From positions 23,290,370-23,354,369 of the forward strand of contig NC_087062.1 of the NCBI RefSeq assembly GCF_963678635.1: a stretch of DNA of 64,000 nt. Reading direction: 5' to 3'. Both the position numbers and the translations under genes were made by a program. The first letter of the stretch is position 1. Each line of letters starts with the position of its first letter. The notes beneath the pieces are model-generated. The model did no database searches. It was not told the DNA's origin and saw only the letters and a program-made list of their open reading frames with translations. Origin of the DNA: Symsagittifera roscoffensis. Lineage: Eukaryota; Xenacoelomorpha; Acoela; Convolutidae. Positions 1 to 13,100 of the stretch are shown here, piece by piece.

Positions 1-967
1 CTTAAATTTGAAAAATTATTTCACCTGTGATCGTTTTTCGTAAAGTTATGAGGGTTTAAAGATTGCCAATTTGGCCATTTTGACCAATTTGGGACAATTA
101 ACGCGCGATATAATTCGCGCTATTAACGCGTAAGCGGAGATTTAATCCGTCTTACAAAACGTTCCAAATTGGTTGAACGAAGCTTATTTGCCATAATTGA
201 TTTGTTAAACGGAACGAAATCTATCTTTTTGTACGTTATATGGCGTGTGGGGGATGGTTTTCATAAAAAATTTCAAATTTTAGAAAAAAAATTTCATTTT
301 ATTTTATTTCAATTAATTTTTTTAATGTTATTACTGCTGCTCAGTAAACCTTAAAAAGCAGTCAGATCATTCAGGGCTTCGCCCTGATACGAGAAATCTT
401 GTTTCGCTTTTGAATCAAATTCTTTTAAAACATTGTAAGAGAGGAGTTATCTCTTTTCTTAAATTTCTAAATGTATATATAAGAGAGAGTTATAAACATA
501 TAATTAGTTAAGGAATATACTAGAGAAATGTTTGGACCACTAAACAGGGCCGAATCTTGGATTTTCTCGAGGGGGGCGGATTTTCAAAAAAAATTCAAAA
601 ATTTTGTCGACCTTTTTTTAAATCGACCGAATTGATTTTCTCAGCCCCCCTAAATTACTAAAAAAAAATTGACCAAAATTTGTAAGCAATTTTTGTGAGG
701 CGTTTTTTTGTAAGGGGTTTTTAAGTATTTTTTGAAGATTTTTGACCAAAAATCGCGTTTTTCCGGCGCGCGCACCCCCCTCAAAAATTAGTATTTATTG
801 GCGCTGAAGGCGCCCTTAGAAATTTTTAAGGGTAACTCGTCAAAAATAGGCATCACAAAATAGTACAAGGGGGACCCTTTGGGTCGGCAGGGGGTCGAAT
901 ACCTGAGGAGAAAGCGTCCGCCCCCCCCCCTTAATCCGCTACTGCCACTAAATTTGCATAATTTCAG
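1..967. other. Non-coding: upstream intron of the DCST-like gene
   Basis: No exon with family resemblance is visible. The sequence is AT-rich with short C-runs around 926-937 and small hairpins such as the GGCGCTGAAGGCGCC region near 800. It should be intron, because the first exon recognised (968) begins in the middle of a codon after a plausible acceptor, so earlier exons of the gene lie before the window. Confidence 0.5.
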
Positions 968-1142
968 AAAGAGCGTGAGTTGTTCTAACTATGAGCGGAG
1001 AGCGTGTTGTCTGGGCTGCTGCAAAGTGATTTGTGTGCTCTTACTGGTCAACTTCGTCCTCCTGGCAGACTTCCTGCTTTTCAAAGCCGTCACTTCAGTC
1101 GAGAGTTATGCTAGGGTAATAGATGAAGCCATCATGCAAGAG
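968..1142 (+). CDS. DCST-like exon: Cys-rich juxtamembrane stretch and membrane helix
   Basis: Acceptor TTTCAG ends at 967 and the exon enters with one base of a split codon. It encodes CCLGCCKVIC running into a leucine/valine-rich helix. Two in-phase donors fit: GAG|GTAATT at 1142 (preferred, because the longer form keeps an amphipathic linker as in the family) and AGG|GTAATA at 1115. Both leave phase 0, matching the next exon. Confidence 0.65.
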
Positions 1143-4100
1143 GTAATTATTAGAGAAGAAACAATACATGATCATTATCATAAAATTGTCCTTTTTCCAT
1201 AACATGGCCAAAACATTTTTGGAATGATTCTAGGGCCGGTCGGCCAAGATCGAATACAGAGAAAATTTAGAGAAAAGATAATCTTACAGCTATGAATGTG
1301 CCAAAGTGTCCCAGGTGAAGAGTTCGACACTTCTGAATCCTGAAAAATCTCTCCAGAAAAAAAATTCAGAAAAAAGCTTAAAAATTTAGCCTTGCATATA
1401 ACTACAGAAAACAGCAGAAATCTGTTTTTTATTTACAGACCGTTTTCAAAGTGCAACTACAAGGCAACGGCTTCATTACCAAACTGTATCAGCAGATGAT
1501 AGATGTGATTTTGCCTAAGAGTAAATTCGAGGACTATGTCTCCACGAATATGTGTCATCCTCAGTTCTCTCAGCCGAATTACGCAGAGTACAGCTTCATG
1601 TTCGTCATGGAAGCACTCAGTGAGAGCAGATGAATTATGATAGTAGATTAAGGGCATCGGAACTTGAACACAAAATGAGTGTAAAATTAAGCTCCTACGA
1701 AATTATTTCAACCAAACCATCACTTCACATTTAAAAAAATTTAAATTTGACAAGAAAAAAGTCCAGAAAAACTAGAAAGATAGACCAATCCCAAGAACCA
1801 AACAAATATATTGATTTCATCGAGACTTAGGGAAACTTAATAAATACGCAGGAGGAAAAAAATTGTGAGGTGACAATTTGTAACAGGCGACAATTTGTAA
1901 CAGGCAAAAATTCGTAACAGTAGATTAAGCGTGGAACACTGATTCACACGCAGTATTCCTCTCGTTTCGGATCTAAGCGCAGCGGAGCGAAGCGGAGCAA
2001 GTGGAACCTGATCTAAACTACATTTTATGATTGGATAAATGAGATATTTTACCACTGTAAAGTATTTAATATTAACCAATCATGATCCATCTAACTAACA
2101 ACCCACTTATTTGTAAGTGCTGAAATTACTTGTAATTTCAGCACCAGAGAGATTTGAATTTAACTTAGAAATTAGTTGCCTCTCCAAGAGAACTTCAGCA
2201 GCCGCAATAAACCAGTATACCCTAGATCTATTGAGACTAGCAGAGACTAGTTAAACAACCTGAGACTAGATAGTATAAGAGTAAGATTAGGATCGGTATT
2301 AGACTAAGAAGTTGCACGAATCTATCCGGCCGAAAATAAGATAGCGTGACGAGCAGACGGTGTACCCTATCCGAAATTACTCTATGAGTTAACCACATCG
2401 GTTATAACTCATCTGTTGCGACCCTAAGTCTCGAACAAGACCTTAATAGCTTAGAATTAACCAAAAATAGATTAGAATTTAGACAAAACATTTTTAAAAT
2501 GTTATACGACGATAATTTAATCGAAATGTCTCTACGACTCAATAGATCAGAGCCAATATTCCGAACGATAATAGAACTACCCGGAATTGGAAGAAGACCT
2601 CGAACCAGAGACGACATACGACAAAGTAGAAACTTACCAAATAGTTATATGATAGTACGGCAAAAGCCAACACAAACTTTTATATTTAGAATTTTATTAG
2701 CAATGAATTTAGATTTTCATTTGCAAACATAAAATCTTGAAGTCAATCTTCATGATCATTTCAGGCGCTAAACAAAACTATTAATATACAATAACGATTG
2801 ATATAGAGATCTCAGATCGTTTTCCTAAATTCTGCAGTATTATATAAAACATGTTTCGAAAATATTTATTGAAAAACAAAACAAAAATTAGTAGCATGAC
2901 AATAAATTGTTAGTAATCATAAAATCATCAGTTGTCCCAGCTTCATCACCTAAACATAACAGCAATCATAAGCTCACTAAATATCAAAAACTAACATTTT
3001 GAACAATTTAAACCATTTTAAACTTAAAATATAATTTTAAAATCAGATCATCAAGGCTTATCCTTGGATCTACATTAAATTTTTCTATTTCATTAAAATT
3101 AAAACTTGATCATCAAGGCCTATCCTTGGATCAAAAAGAACAATTTTGTTCTCCCCCACCCATTTAGCAAGTGTCTAACGACCTCAAACGTCGATTCACT
3201 ATCCAACCCTTTCAAAAAACCCAAGACTAATAGAAATTTTTGAACAAAACTAATCATTCAAATTAGGATAAACAGTGAAGAACTTCGGTTATTCATCCAT
3301 CACTTGAACCCTCTTCTTATCAGACCCAGGATAAATCTTAGACTTAGTAAGTTTAAAATAGTATCTAACGAACTACTCGCGTTCTAATTATACTTGAACC
3401 TTGTGGATCGATTTACTATTCTCCAACCCTTGAGCACAATCACTACCCCTAAGTAAGATTAAGTAAGTTAACACCTTAGCTTATACTAGCCACGAGAAAG
3501 TAAAAAAATCATTCTTCGGAATCGATATACTTTTCTCTCCAACCCTGAACAAATAGACCCAGGTTAAGCTAACCAAAAAATCGTAAGGACTAACAGTTTA
3601 AGAAAATAGAAATCATCTAACAACTTTTTGCATCCGTCATCCTAAACCTTATGTCATTTAAAAATCTAGGAAACAAACAAACAATCGTTTTACACAACTG
3701 TGAAATAGATAACAATTAATACGACCTTGTAATCACACCTCATACACAAACAGTTGGATATATCAGAACAAAACGACAAACACTAAAAAAGAAAATAATA
3801 ACCAAACAAAGTCAAATAACACGAAAAAGATTTTCCAAAAATAGAAACGCATTTTCAGAATCAGAAGCCAGCACTTTAGACGAACTTTATAAATTAAAAG
3901 AATCTATTGATAAAAATTGCCCCATTCACGATCAATTATATTTTTCCGACTCAGAAACAACTTCAAATTCATCAAAAAGAGGAAAAAGAAGAATAAAAAA
4001 GCAATATAAACACAAACCAGTACACTTGTATAATTGGAATCAACCAATTAGACACATCGATAATTACCTATTAACAGTCATTCAACGAAAAAATGAGCCA

Positions 4101-7100
4101 AACACACACTCCAAGTGAAGATAGTCCAGATGATGACGATATCTACCCCTTCCTCGTAGATGCACCCGATAATAGAGGACAACTTGATCTTTGCAAGAAT
4201 TTCCTCCTAAAGTTGTTTGAACCCGGAATCAGCCCATGTAAAGCAGAGTTCCCAGATGTAAAAATAAAAAGACAGATTATTGATCACTATCTGAAAGATA
4301 TATGTAATTTAACACAACAATACGGAATCTACACCATAGAATTCAGTACACCAAACCCGAATCACCGCAGATATGTAATTCAAACAGACGATCTTGACTT
4401 AGAATTTTCAAAAGTATTCTTAGAATATATAAAAAGCATACAATATCATAACTCACAAAGAGCAAACTCCATATTTACTAATGAAATTTTTGCAATAATA
4501 TATAGTTATATTTCAATATTAGAAAACGAAACCCCAATCTCAAATGTCTCACCGACAGAGACATCCAAACATATAAGGGTACGACATGAAATCACACTAT
4601 TTTCAACTTTCCTACATATAATTAAAGAAAATTTCACTAAAGATGAAGTTTCACAACATACAAAACTTGACTTACAAAAAATTTTGGCATGGTTTATAAT
4701 AGATTATTTCACACATAATATAGATTTAATTTCGCAAGCAAGAAAAAATTTCAGACCTCAAAATTCAAACGATGATACCGCCATCACAGAACAGTCAGAC
4801 CACGTTTGGGACCCCGAAATGTCTCATTATGCATTCATAAATATCCCACAATCAATCTCAAGTCAAGCAATAAGTACAATATCTTATGCAAGAGATTATG
4901 TAAGAGTAGTACCATTAACCATTGATGCAACACCATTAAACTACAATACATTTTTACCTGATACGCGAAATAACAGTTTAAATTCGACCGTCATACACAA
5001 TGAAAACCTTAATGGAACTAGGAATCTCACTCAACAAGATATTCAAACACCATCACACTTCATAAATGAAGAAATCGTCCAAACAACAACAACTACACAA
5101 CAAAGTATTTCACCGATACGTCCAAATTTAACAACACCAAGAAATACAAACACTTCACTAGCACAGGTAACCTTACAATCAACCGTTAAACCTTCGGTTG
5201 CTCCAAAATATTCACAAATGGATTATCAAACATATAGACCCATGACAATACCGTCAAAAACACGCAGAACGTTCACAAGAAACACTTTTGCGGAACACAA
5301 TTATAATTACGCACATTCATCAAAAACAAACTATCCCCCACGAAAAAATAATAATAATCAGATAAGATCTCAATATTGGGATAACCCAATGGCAACAACC
5401 AACTCAGTAAATTTTCAAACTAATTCACATCCTCCACAGGATCGTAGTGAAAATTACCCATTCTTTCAACAGAATAAAAATAAAAAACAAGCACCTCATC
5501 AAACGGATTATCTATCCTCTGATGATGATTATTTACAACCAGATATATTTGCACCATATACTCAAGAATATCGTGGACAAAGAGTGCAGAAACCACATAC
5601 ATATCATAGAAATTTTTCTCCACATCCAATAGATACACAAAATCAACAACCAATACAAATGCAAAACCCAATTAATACACAATCTTTTCAACCAATTCAG
5701 CCACAAAACCCAATGATTACACACTCGTATCAACCAACACAAATGCAAAATGAAATACCACTCCCATATTACCTTCAACAACACGAAATAACAAAAAATC
5801 AACTTTTAAATTTTTCACAAATGTCAAATGCCGCAGAATCATTACAAATGACAATGAATCCATACCTTATGGGTGGATCATCAATAACATCAAACAAACC
5901 ATTAATGGTATTCACAGGAACAGACCCTGAATATTCTGTAGAAGATTATTTAAATGCAGTAACAGCAAATTTAATTTTAAATATAGGACCTGAACCAATT
6001 AATACGCCACTACATCAAAATTGGATACATCGACGCACAGCGTTGATACAGACAACCTTAGACGGCGCAGGCCAAAAATGGTTTTCAGTATTGCCTATAG
6101 AAATAAAATCAAATTGGAAAAGATTTACACAAGAATTTTCAAAACTGTTTGACTCCGAGAGAAATAAACAACAACAAAGAGTTTTATGTAATGAAATTCG
6201 CAGATTACCAAATGAAACCATCAAACAACTAGCAGTACGTATCGAAACACTAGTTCGAAAAGCATATTCATTAAATACACACGACTATAAAAACACAAAA
6301 ATGACAGAAATCTTAATGATGACCTTAACACCTCAATTAAGGAAAATAGCAATAAAAAAGAGAGCATCCCATCCCTCCTCAATTCGGGAGCCCAATTTAG
6401 ATTTTCGAAAACTAGTAGACAAACTAGAGCAAGCGGAAATCACAATGAAACTTGAAGAAACAGAAAATCTGAAATTACAATATGTTAATCGAATTGAAAC
6501 AAATACCACAAATATCAACAATATACAGGAATCAGATACAGACCTCGTTGAAAAAATCACTGAAATACTCAATATTTATGAAAAACACCCAAACTTTAAA
6601 GGCGAACCATCTTTCAAAAAATGGTGTAATTATTGCCGACGATACGGACATAGTATTTCTGAATGTAGACAAAAACAACAGGACAATCAAAACAAACCTC
6701 AAAAATATAAAGAACCAAATAAATCATTCTATCAATACATGAAGAAAGATCAAAATCTACCAAACAAAAATGTATACAGCAACAATAGTTCAGGAAAACC
6801 ACTTCCCAACAATACCAATTACACGAGAACTCAATCACCATATAACTCAAGTTATAGAGGAAGATCACCAGAACGAAGAAATACACAGAATTCTTCACAA
6901 AATCATTACAATAGACCAAATAGTCAAAATAACTACTCCAGATCAAATTCGAATACAACACAATTTGTTTCTAGATCTAATTCCCAATCAAGAAATAAAT
7001 ACTATCCAAACAATCAGTCACGAAACTCATCATATAATAGAAATAGAAACTACTCCAAAAATCTAAATAGAAGTTATTCAAACAACCGAAATCAGAATTA

Positions 7101-10100
7101 CCCAAACAATCGATCAAGGAATAACTCATATAACAGATCAAACTATAACAGATCAAACGATAATTATCAAAACAGATCACGAAACAGTTCACAAAATCGA
7201 CTTTCAAGTTATAATAATCGTTATAGAAATTATTCCCAATCACCACACAGAAATAATAACCATTATAATAATTCTAACAATCGCCACAGAAGTAGTACAC
7301 CTAAACATCAAAGACATATTAATCAAGTACAATCAAATCCAGAAACAACATCAGACCCCCCAGGTATTGATGACACAGTAAATGACGAACTACAACTAAA
7401 TCAAATAAACTGTAGATCATCAGATTCAGAAAGTGATACAGAAAACACTATCTCCATCAATATGATAGCAGTCGAAAATGACTACGAACCTATTATATAT
7501 GAACAACCTTTTTCATCACATATATATGAAAATCAATTAGAACTCCTTCACAATTATTATATTGAACCCATCCATTCCACACAAACGGCACAAGAAACTA
7601 ACGAAACCAACACTGTAAATAAATCCAATGAAAATGACAAAACAAAATGCTTAAATACAAATCACATCTATCAAAATATACAAAAAGAACAACCCAAAGA
7701 AAAAATTTGGACAATACCATTTCTTTTAGAAAGTCCAAGAAACAAAGAATTTCAACCACCAGATCTTGAAATTGATTTTTTAATTGATTCAGGAGCAGAA
7801 TCAAACGTAATAAACATTCCCACATGGAATGAGATAAAAACATTACACCCAAAACTAACACCTCTTGAAACCTCCAGTAAACTAGCAACAGCACAAGGAT
7901 CAACATTGGTAAACTATGGAAAAATTCAATTATTTCTTCTCCCCACAAGAACAATAGAGCAGAATAAAATTTTAAATAAACCATTTAAACAAATATTTCA
8001 TATCATATTTCAAATATTTCAGATATGAATAGTGCATACAATCAAATGCCACTAGATGAACAATCGCGACGCTTAACACAATTTGTTATTGGAAATCAAC
8101 AATATGAATTCAACCGCCTATTCTATGGAATATCCATAGGACCAGCAGCATTTTCAGCTTTTATGAGCAAAATTTTTAGACCACTAATACTCAAGAAAAA
8201 CGCAATCACCTATTTAGACAATGTTTTTATGCAATCACAGACAAAAGAAGAAATGTTCAATGTTTTAGAACACTATCACAAAATACTTCAGAACGAAAAT
8301 CTGAAGGCCGCCCCCGATTAAATTCTTAGGACACAATATAGAAAGAAAAACAATCACTCCATTAAAATCACGCATTGATGCTATTCAGAAGCTTCAACCA
8401 CCAACAAACAAAAAGAAAATCCAAGAATTCCTTGGAATGTTAAATTTTTTAAGCAAATACGTCTATAAAATGCAATTATACTTAAAACCATTCTATAATA
8501 TACTTAGACAACAAAATAATTTTGAATGGAACACAGAACATCAAGCACGATTTGAAGAAATTAAAAAACTCTTAACTGAACAAATTTCGAATACAATTCC
8601 AGATCCAAATCAACCATTCTATGCAATGTGCGATGCTTCGAATTTTGGCATCGGCGCAGCATTATTACAATCACACAATGGTACAAACAAAATGAATCTT
8701 ATATCAGCAAATTCTCGATTATTCACTCAAGCAGAGCTACGACTCTCAACTCTAATGAGAGAATGTACAGCCATAATCTATACACTAACAGAATATGAAT
8801 TTCTGATACTTGGATCAAAACATCCAACAGTTCTATTCACAGATCACAAACCAATCATTTTTCTCTTTACACGAAAATCCAATCCAAATCACCGAGTTTA
8901 CCGATTTCAATTAATTCTAATGAAATTTCCAAACCTACATATAGTTTGGACAGCAGGAAAAAATCTTGCATTACCAGACACATTAAGTCGAAATACACCA
9001 CCTGAATTACTTACACGTAAAACTACAGTTGAAATACCCAAAAATATAAAATTTTACCTTGCAGAAAACGAAACATCACCCCGACTAGAATGCAAATATG
9101 CAGTAAAAACTGACGTTGAACAATCAGAGATAAATAATCTACAACACTTTCCACTTTATTTAGATTGCCAAAATAACCACTAGGAAGTTTATCTACTTGG
9201 AATATCAACTTTCAAAATAATTCCATATTCACAATGGATAAAAAATAACACCCAACAAAAAAGAGTAAAACAACACTCGCATAAAAAAGACCTTTTTCCG
9301 TTAATTGAAAAAGAAAATCTAACTGATAAAATAAATTTATCAGGACCACAAACAAACGATTCAAAATACACAATAAATCAAGTTTTTGACCTCCATGACC
9401 CACTTGATACAATTCCTTTATCTAAATTAGAAATTGAAAACATTTTTCTCCCCCCAATAGATAAAATTACAATTAATACCTTGAAACAATACCAAAATCT
9501 TGACCCAGTAATTAGACAACTAAAATCATGCAACAAATATAAAACTAAACCCGTAAAGGCAGATACAACAATTTTAGGAAATTAAACACTCCTCCGATAT
9601 TTTCGAAAATTTAATAATACAACAATTAATGAAAACACAGACCTTCTAGAATACCAATTAAATGAATCTACAGTTCCCTGTCTCCCTTTAAGTATGATTC
9701 TCATAGCTTTTAATATTTCACATACACAAAACATTAAAGGACACTCTTGATCAGAGAAAACATATTCAAATTTCATACAAAACTTTTATTTCCCAAATGC
9801 ACCAATTTGGATAAAAGTACTATGCAGTGATTGTAAAGTATGTCAGCTAAATAAACCTTATCCAAATCAAAAACAAATAGCACAAAAACAAGATTTTAAA
9901 GGACAAAGTTTGTACTTTAACCACCGTATTTCATTTGATACAAAAGGACCAATTTCACCATCATCCGAAGGAAACTCTTACATTATGGTAATTGTTGACG
10001 CATTAACACATTATGTAGCACTTAACCCAGTACCACATTGTAATGCTTATTACGCTTACACAACACTTTATGAACACTGGATAGCCAAATTCGGACTACC

Positions 10101-13100
10101 AGAAATTTTAGTTACAGACAACGGTACAGAATTCATAAATAATGAAATCATCACACTATGTCATTTATATAACATCAAACACAAACCACGTACATCTCAC
10201 GCACCTTGGACATACGGCTTAGTCGAAGGTATGAACCGTTCACTACAAGAATATCTTAGATGTATCATCAATGGAAATGATACAAGATACACCGAATGGT
10301 CAGCAGATGTAAAACTATTTCCCTTAGCATATAATTCACAAATCACGACAACTCTAGGAATGTCACCATATGAAATGGTTTTTAATCAAAAGCCACGCAA
10401 ACCAATTATGTTTACAGCAAACTCTCATAAAAATGCACAAAGTCATTGTCAACCGAATAAAGACTCAATTTGTTATAACCTACCTTTACACACACATGAT
10501 GAAGATCATTTTCATCACCCACAAATTCTTAAATTAGCCTCCGGTACACACACCGAATGGATTTTAAATAGAGATAAAAAACACAATGAAATTTACCAAA
10601 AAGTAACAAAAAATTGTTACAAAGGCAAAACATTAATGAACAAATAAATTCACGCTTTACACCAGCCTCCGATTTAAAAATTGGAACATTTGTTTTAATA
10701 CCCAATTTTAACACTCAAAAAGGAATTTCTAAAAAATTACAACCCCTTCATAAAGGCCATACCAAATAATTGCCAAACCCACTGATGTCACATATAAAAT
10801 CACCGACTCAGACCAAAAAAAAATTGTTCAACATCGAAACAACCTATTACCTTATTACCCAAAAGAATACGCACTACGCGAACTAACTCAATTATATTAT
10901 TTCACAGGTTTAAAAGTTATTCAAAATAACCCACATACGGAAAATAAAACAAAGGAACAACATGACATTCACCTCGAAAACCAAAATAAAAAATCAACTA
11001 CAACGAAAAACAATACAAAAAAGCTAGATCAAAATATACCTCAAAAAGAAAGAAAAAATAGAAAAATGACAGAAAAAATTATACCCCAAGAACAAATCGA
11101 CAAATCAGAACATAGAGAGTCATCACGACTTAGAAATCAACCACGCAAAAACTATAAAACATTCATCCCACAATCTAAAATATTAAAGAAAGTTGAATTT
11201 CAAAAACAGCTTTAATTTTATCTTTAATAATCTTTGCACATGAAATATTTTGAACTTTCATTTTTCAAACTAACATGCTGACAGACACGCAACGATTCTA
11301 GTTCAAAATTAGCCAATAGGATTCATCCAATCCGTCACCTTCTATAACTCTAACACAAACCAACTAGACGAAAGATATTGAACTCCAGGCATATCTATAA
11401 CTATAACTTTGCGACCTCCAGGAACCATTCCAACTTGACAACTAAAATAAATATCACCATAATATCATAACCCTCCCTTATCTAATAACCCAAAGATCAA
11501 CAATATTTCCCCAACTCAGACCTCAAATACCCCCCAAACAAATATGTTAAATTAGCCTAAAGTAAAAGAACGACCATTTTAATTAGCCTAAAGTATAAAA
11601 ATCTCAAAAATACCCCAGATCACTTGACAAATAAAAATAAAGACAAAGAAGACCTCCCGATCACCATAAAATTTGCCCCCAACACTTTTTCACAAAACTC
11701 AACCCACTTGTCAAAAAACCAATAAATAATTCGACCACACTTGAAAATTGCCTCAAACAACAAAAAATATTCGATCGAGAAGCCATTTCTTAAATGCTCT
11801 TCTCTCGACCAGTCAACATAATTCTTAACATTCTCATAAACTTTTTAACGATATTTAAACTTTTAATCATATTTCTTTTTGATACCTTTGAAACTTTTGT
11901 AATAATCTTAATCATTTTTTGCAATATTTTTTAAATTTTCTATTCCATATTTGAACTATACCTCCAACTTTCAAAAGCTATTGACTATATCCACAGGTAC
12001 GATTCACAAAACTTATCTAAATGATACGAACCATTTTTAGTAGAACAGATATTTTTTTACTATTTGTAATTTTTATAACATTTCTATCATCCCTCATCTT
12101 GACAATATGCAAATTTATAAAGAAAGCAATCATCACATTCGCACTAGCAACAATCCTCCTAATTCTTTTTCTAGAAGAATACTACAATAAACATAAATTT
12201 TTTCACTAAAAGAATAGATCAAAAACCATCAAAAATTGCTAACCAACAATCACACAGTCAGTCTTCACCGACATCATCTCAAGATAACCCAACACCACCT
12301 TCAACTACCCAAAACCCCCAAACATCTACACGAATTTGTTTTCAAGATAACCCATATACCTTTGAAGAACGACACGCTCGCTTATCTGAACCACTAGAAC
12401 CAGTTCAACGACAAGCACCTCTAAGTGAACCAACATATAACTTATACCCAACACTACCACAAGAATTAAGTAGAATACAAAATCTTAGTCAAAATCAAAA
12501 TACAGTCGAAATAAATAGACAAATTATACATCCTCGACGAAACAGAAATTTTCAAACCCCCCGAGTTCATTTTGATATACCCCAATCCCCATCACAAAGT
12601 ACTCCAGAAAACCCCATTGGTATATTACCAGAAACCCCTACGCTTCTTTCACAACGTTGCACCTCAAGCCTATCCTCAGATTACTTAGGTTCAACACCAA
12701 CATCTGAACAAATACGTGAAAATCCCTTTAACCCCACAAACCAAACATCACGACTACCATATTGGACAACACAATTATTCACACAAGGTGAACCAAATTT
12801 AATCAATGATCCAATAGATATTTCTACGGATACAACAACATCCTCATCACTACCAGAAACATTATCACTACCATCAACACCATCAATAAGCCAGATTTCA
12901 CCAACGCCTTTTAACTTAAATTTCCCAAATAACCTCGACGCTAGATATCGAGAACAATCATCAACAAATATTCCTTTAAGACTAGACTGGAATACATTCA
13001 CAGCACCTCCACCATTATTTGGAAAACACCCAGAAAGTAACCGACTCCACAACTGGGCACTCAATAGACTACAATATAGACAAGACATCCACGAAGACAT

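Noticed and set aside
4081-4096. A-AAA-AAT heptamer just before the gag ATG as a -1 frameshift site
   Set aside because: The shift needed to enter gag from the upstream frame is +1; a -1 slip meets a TGA at once.
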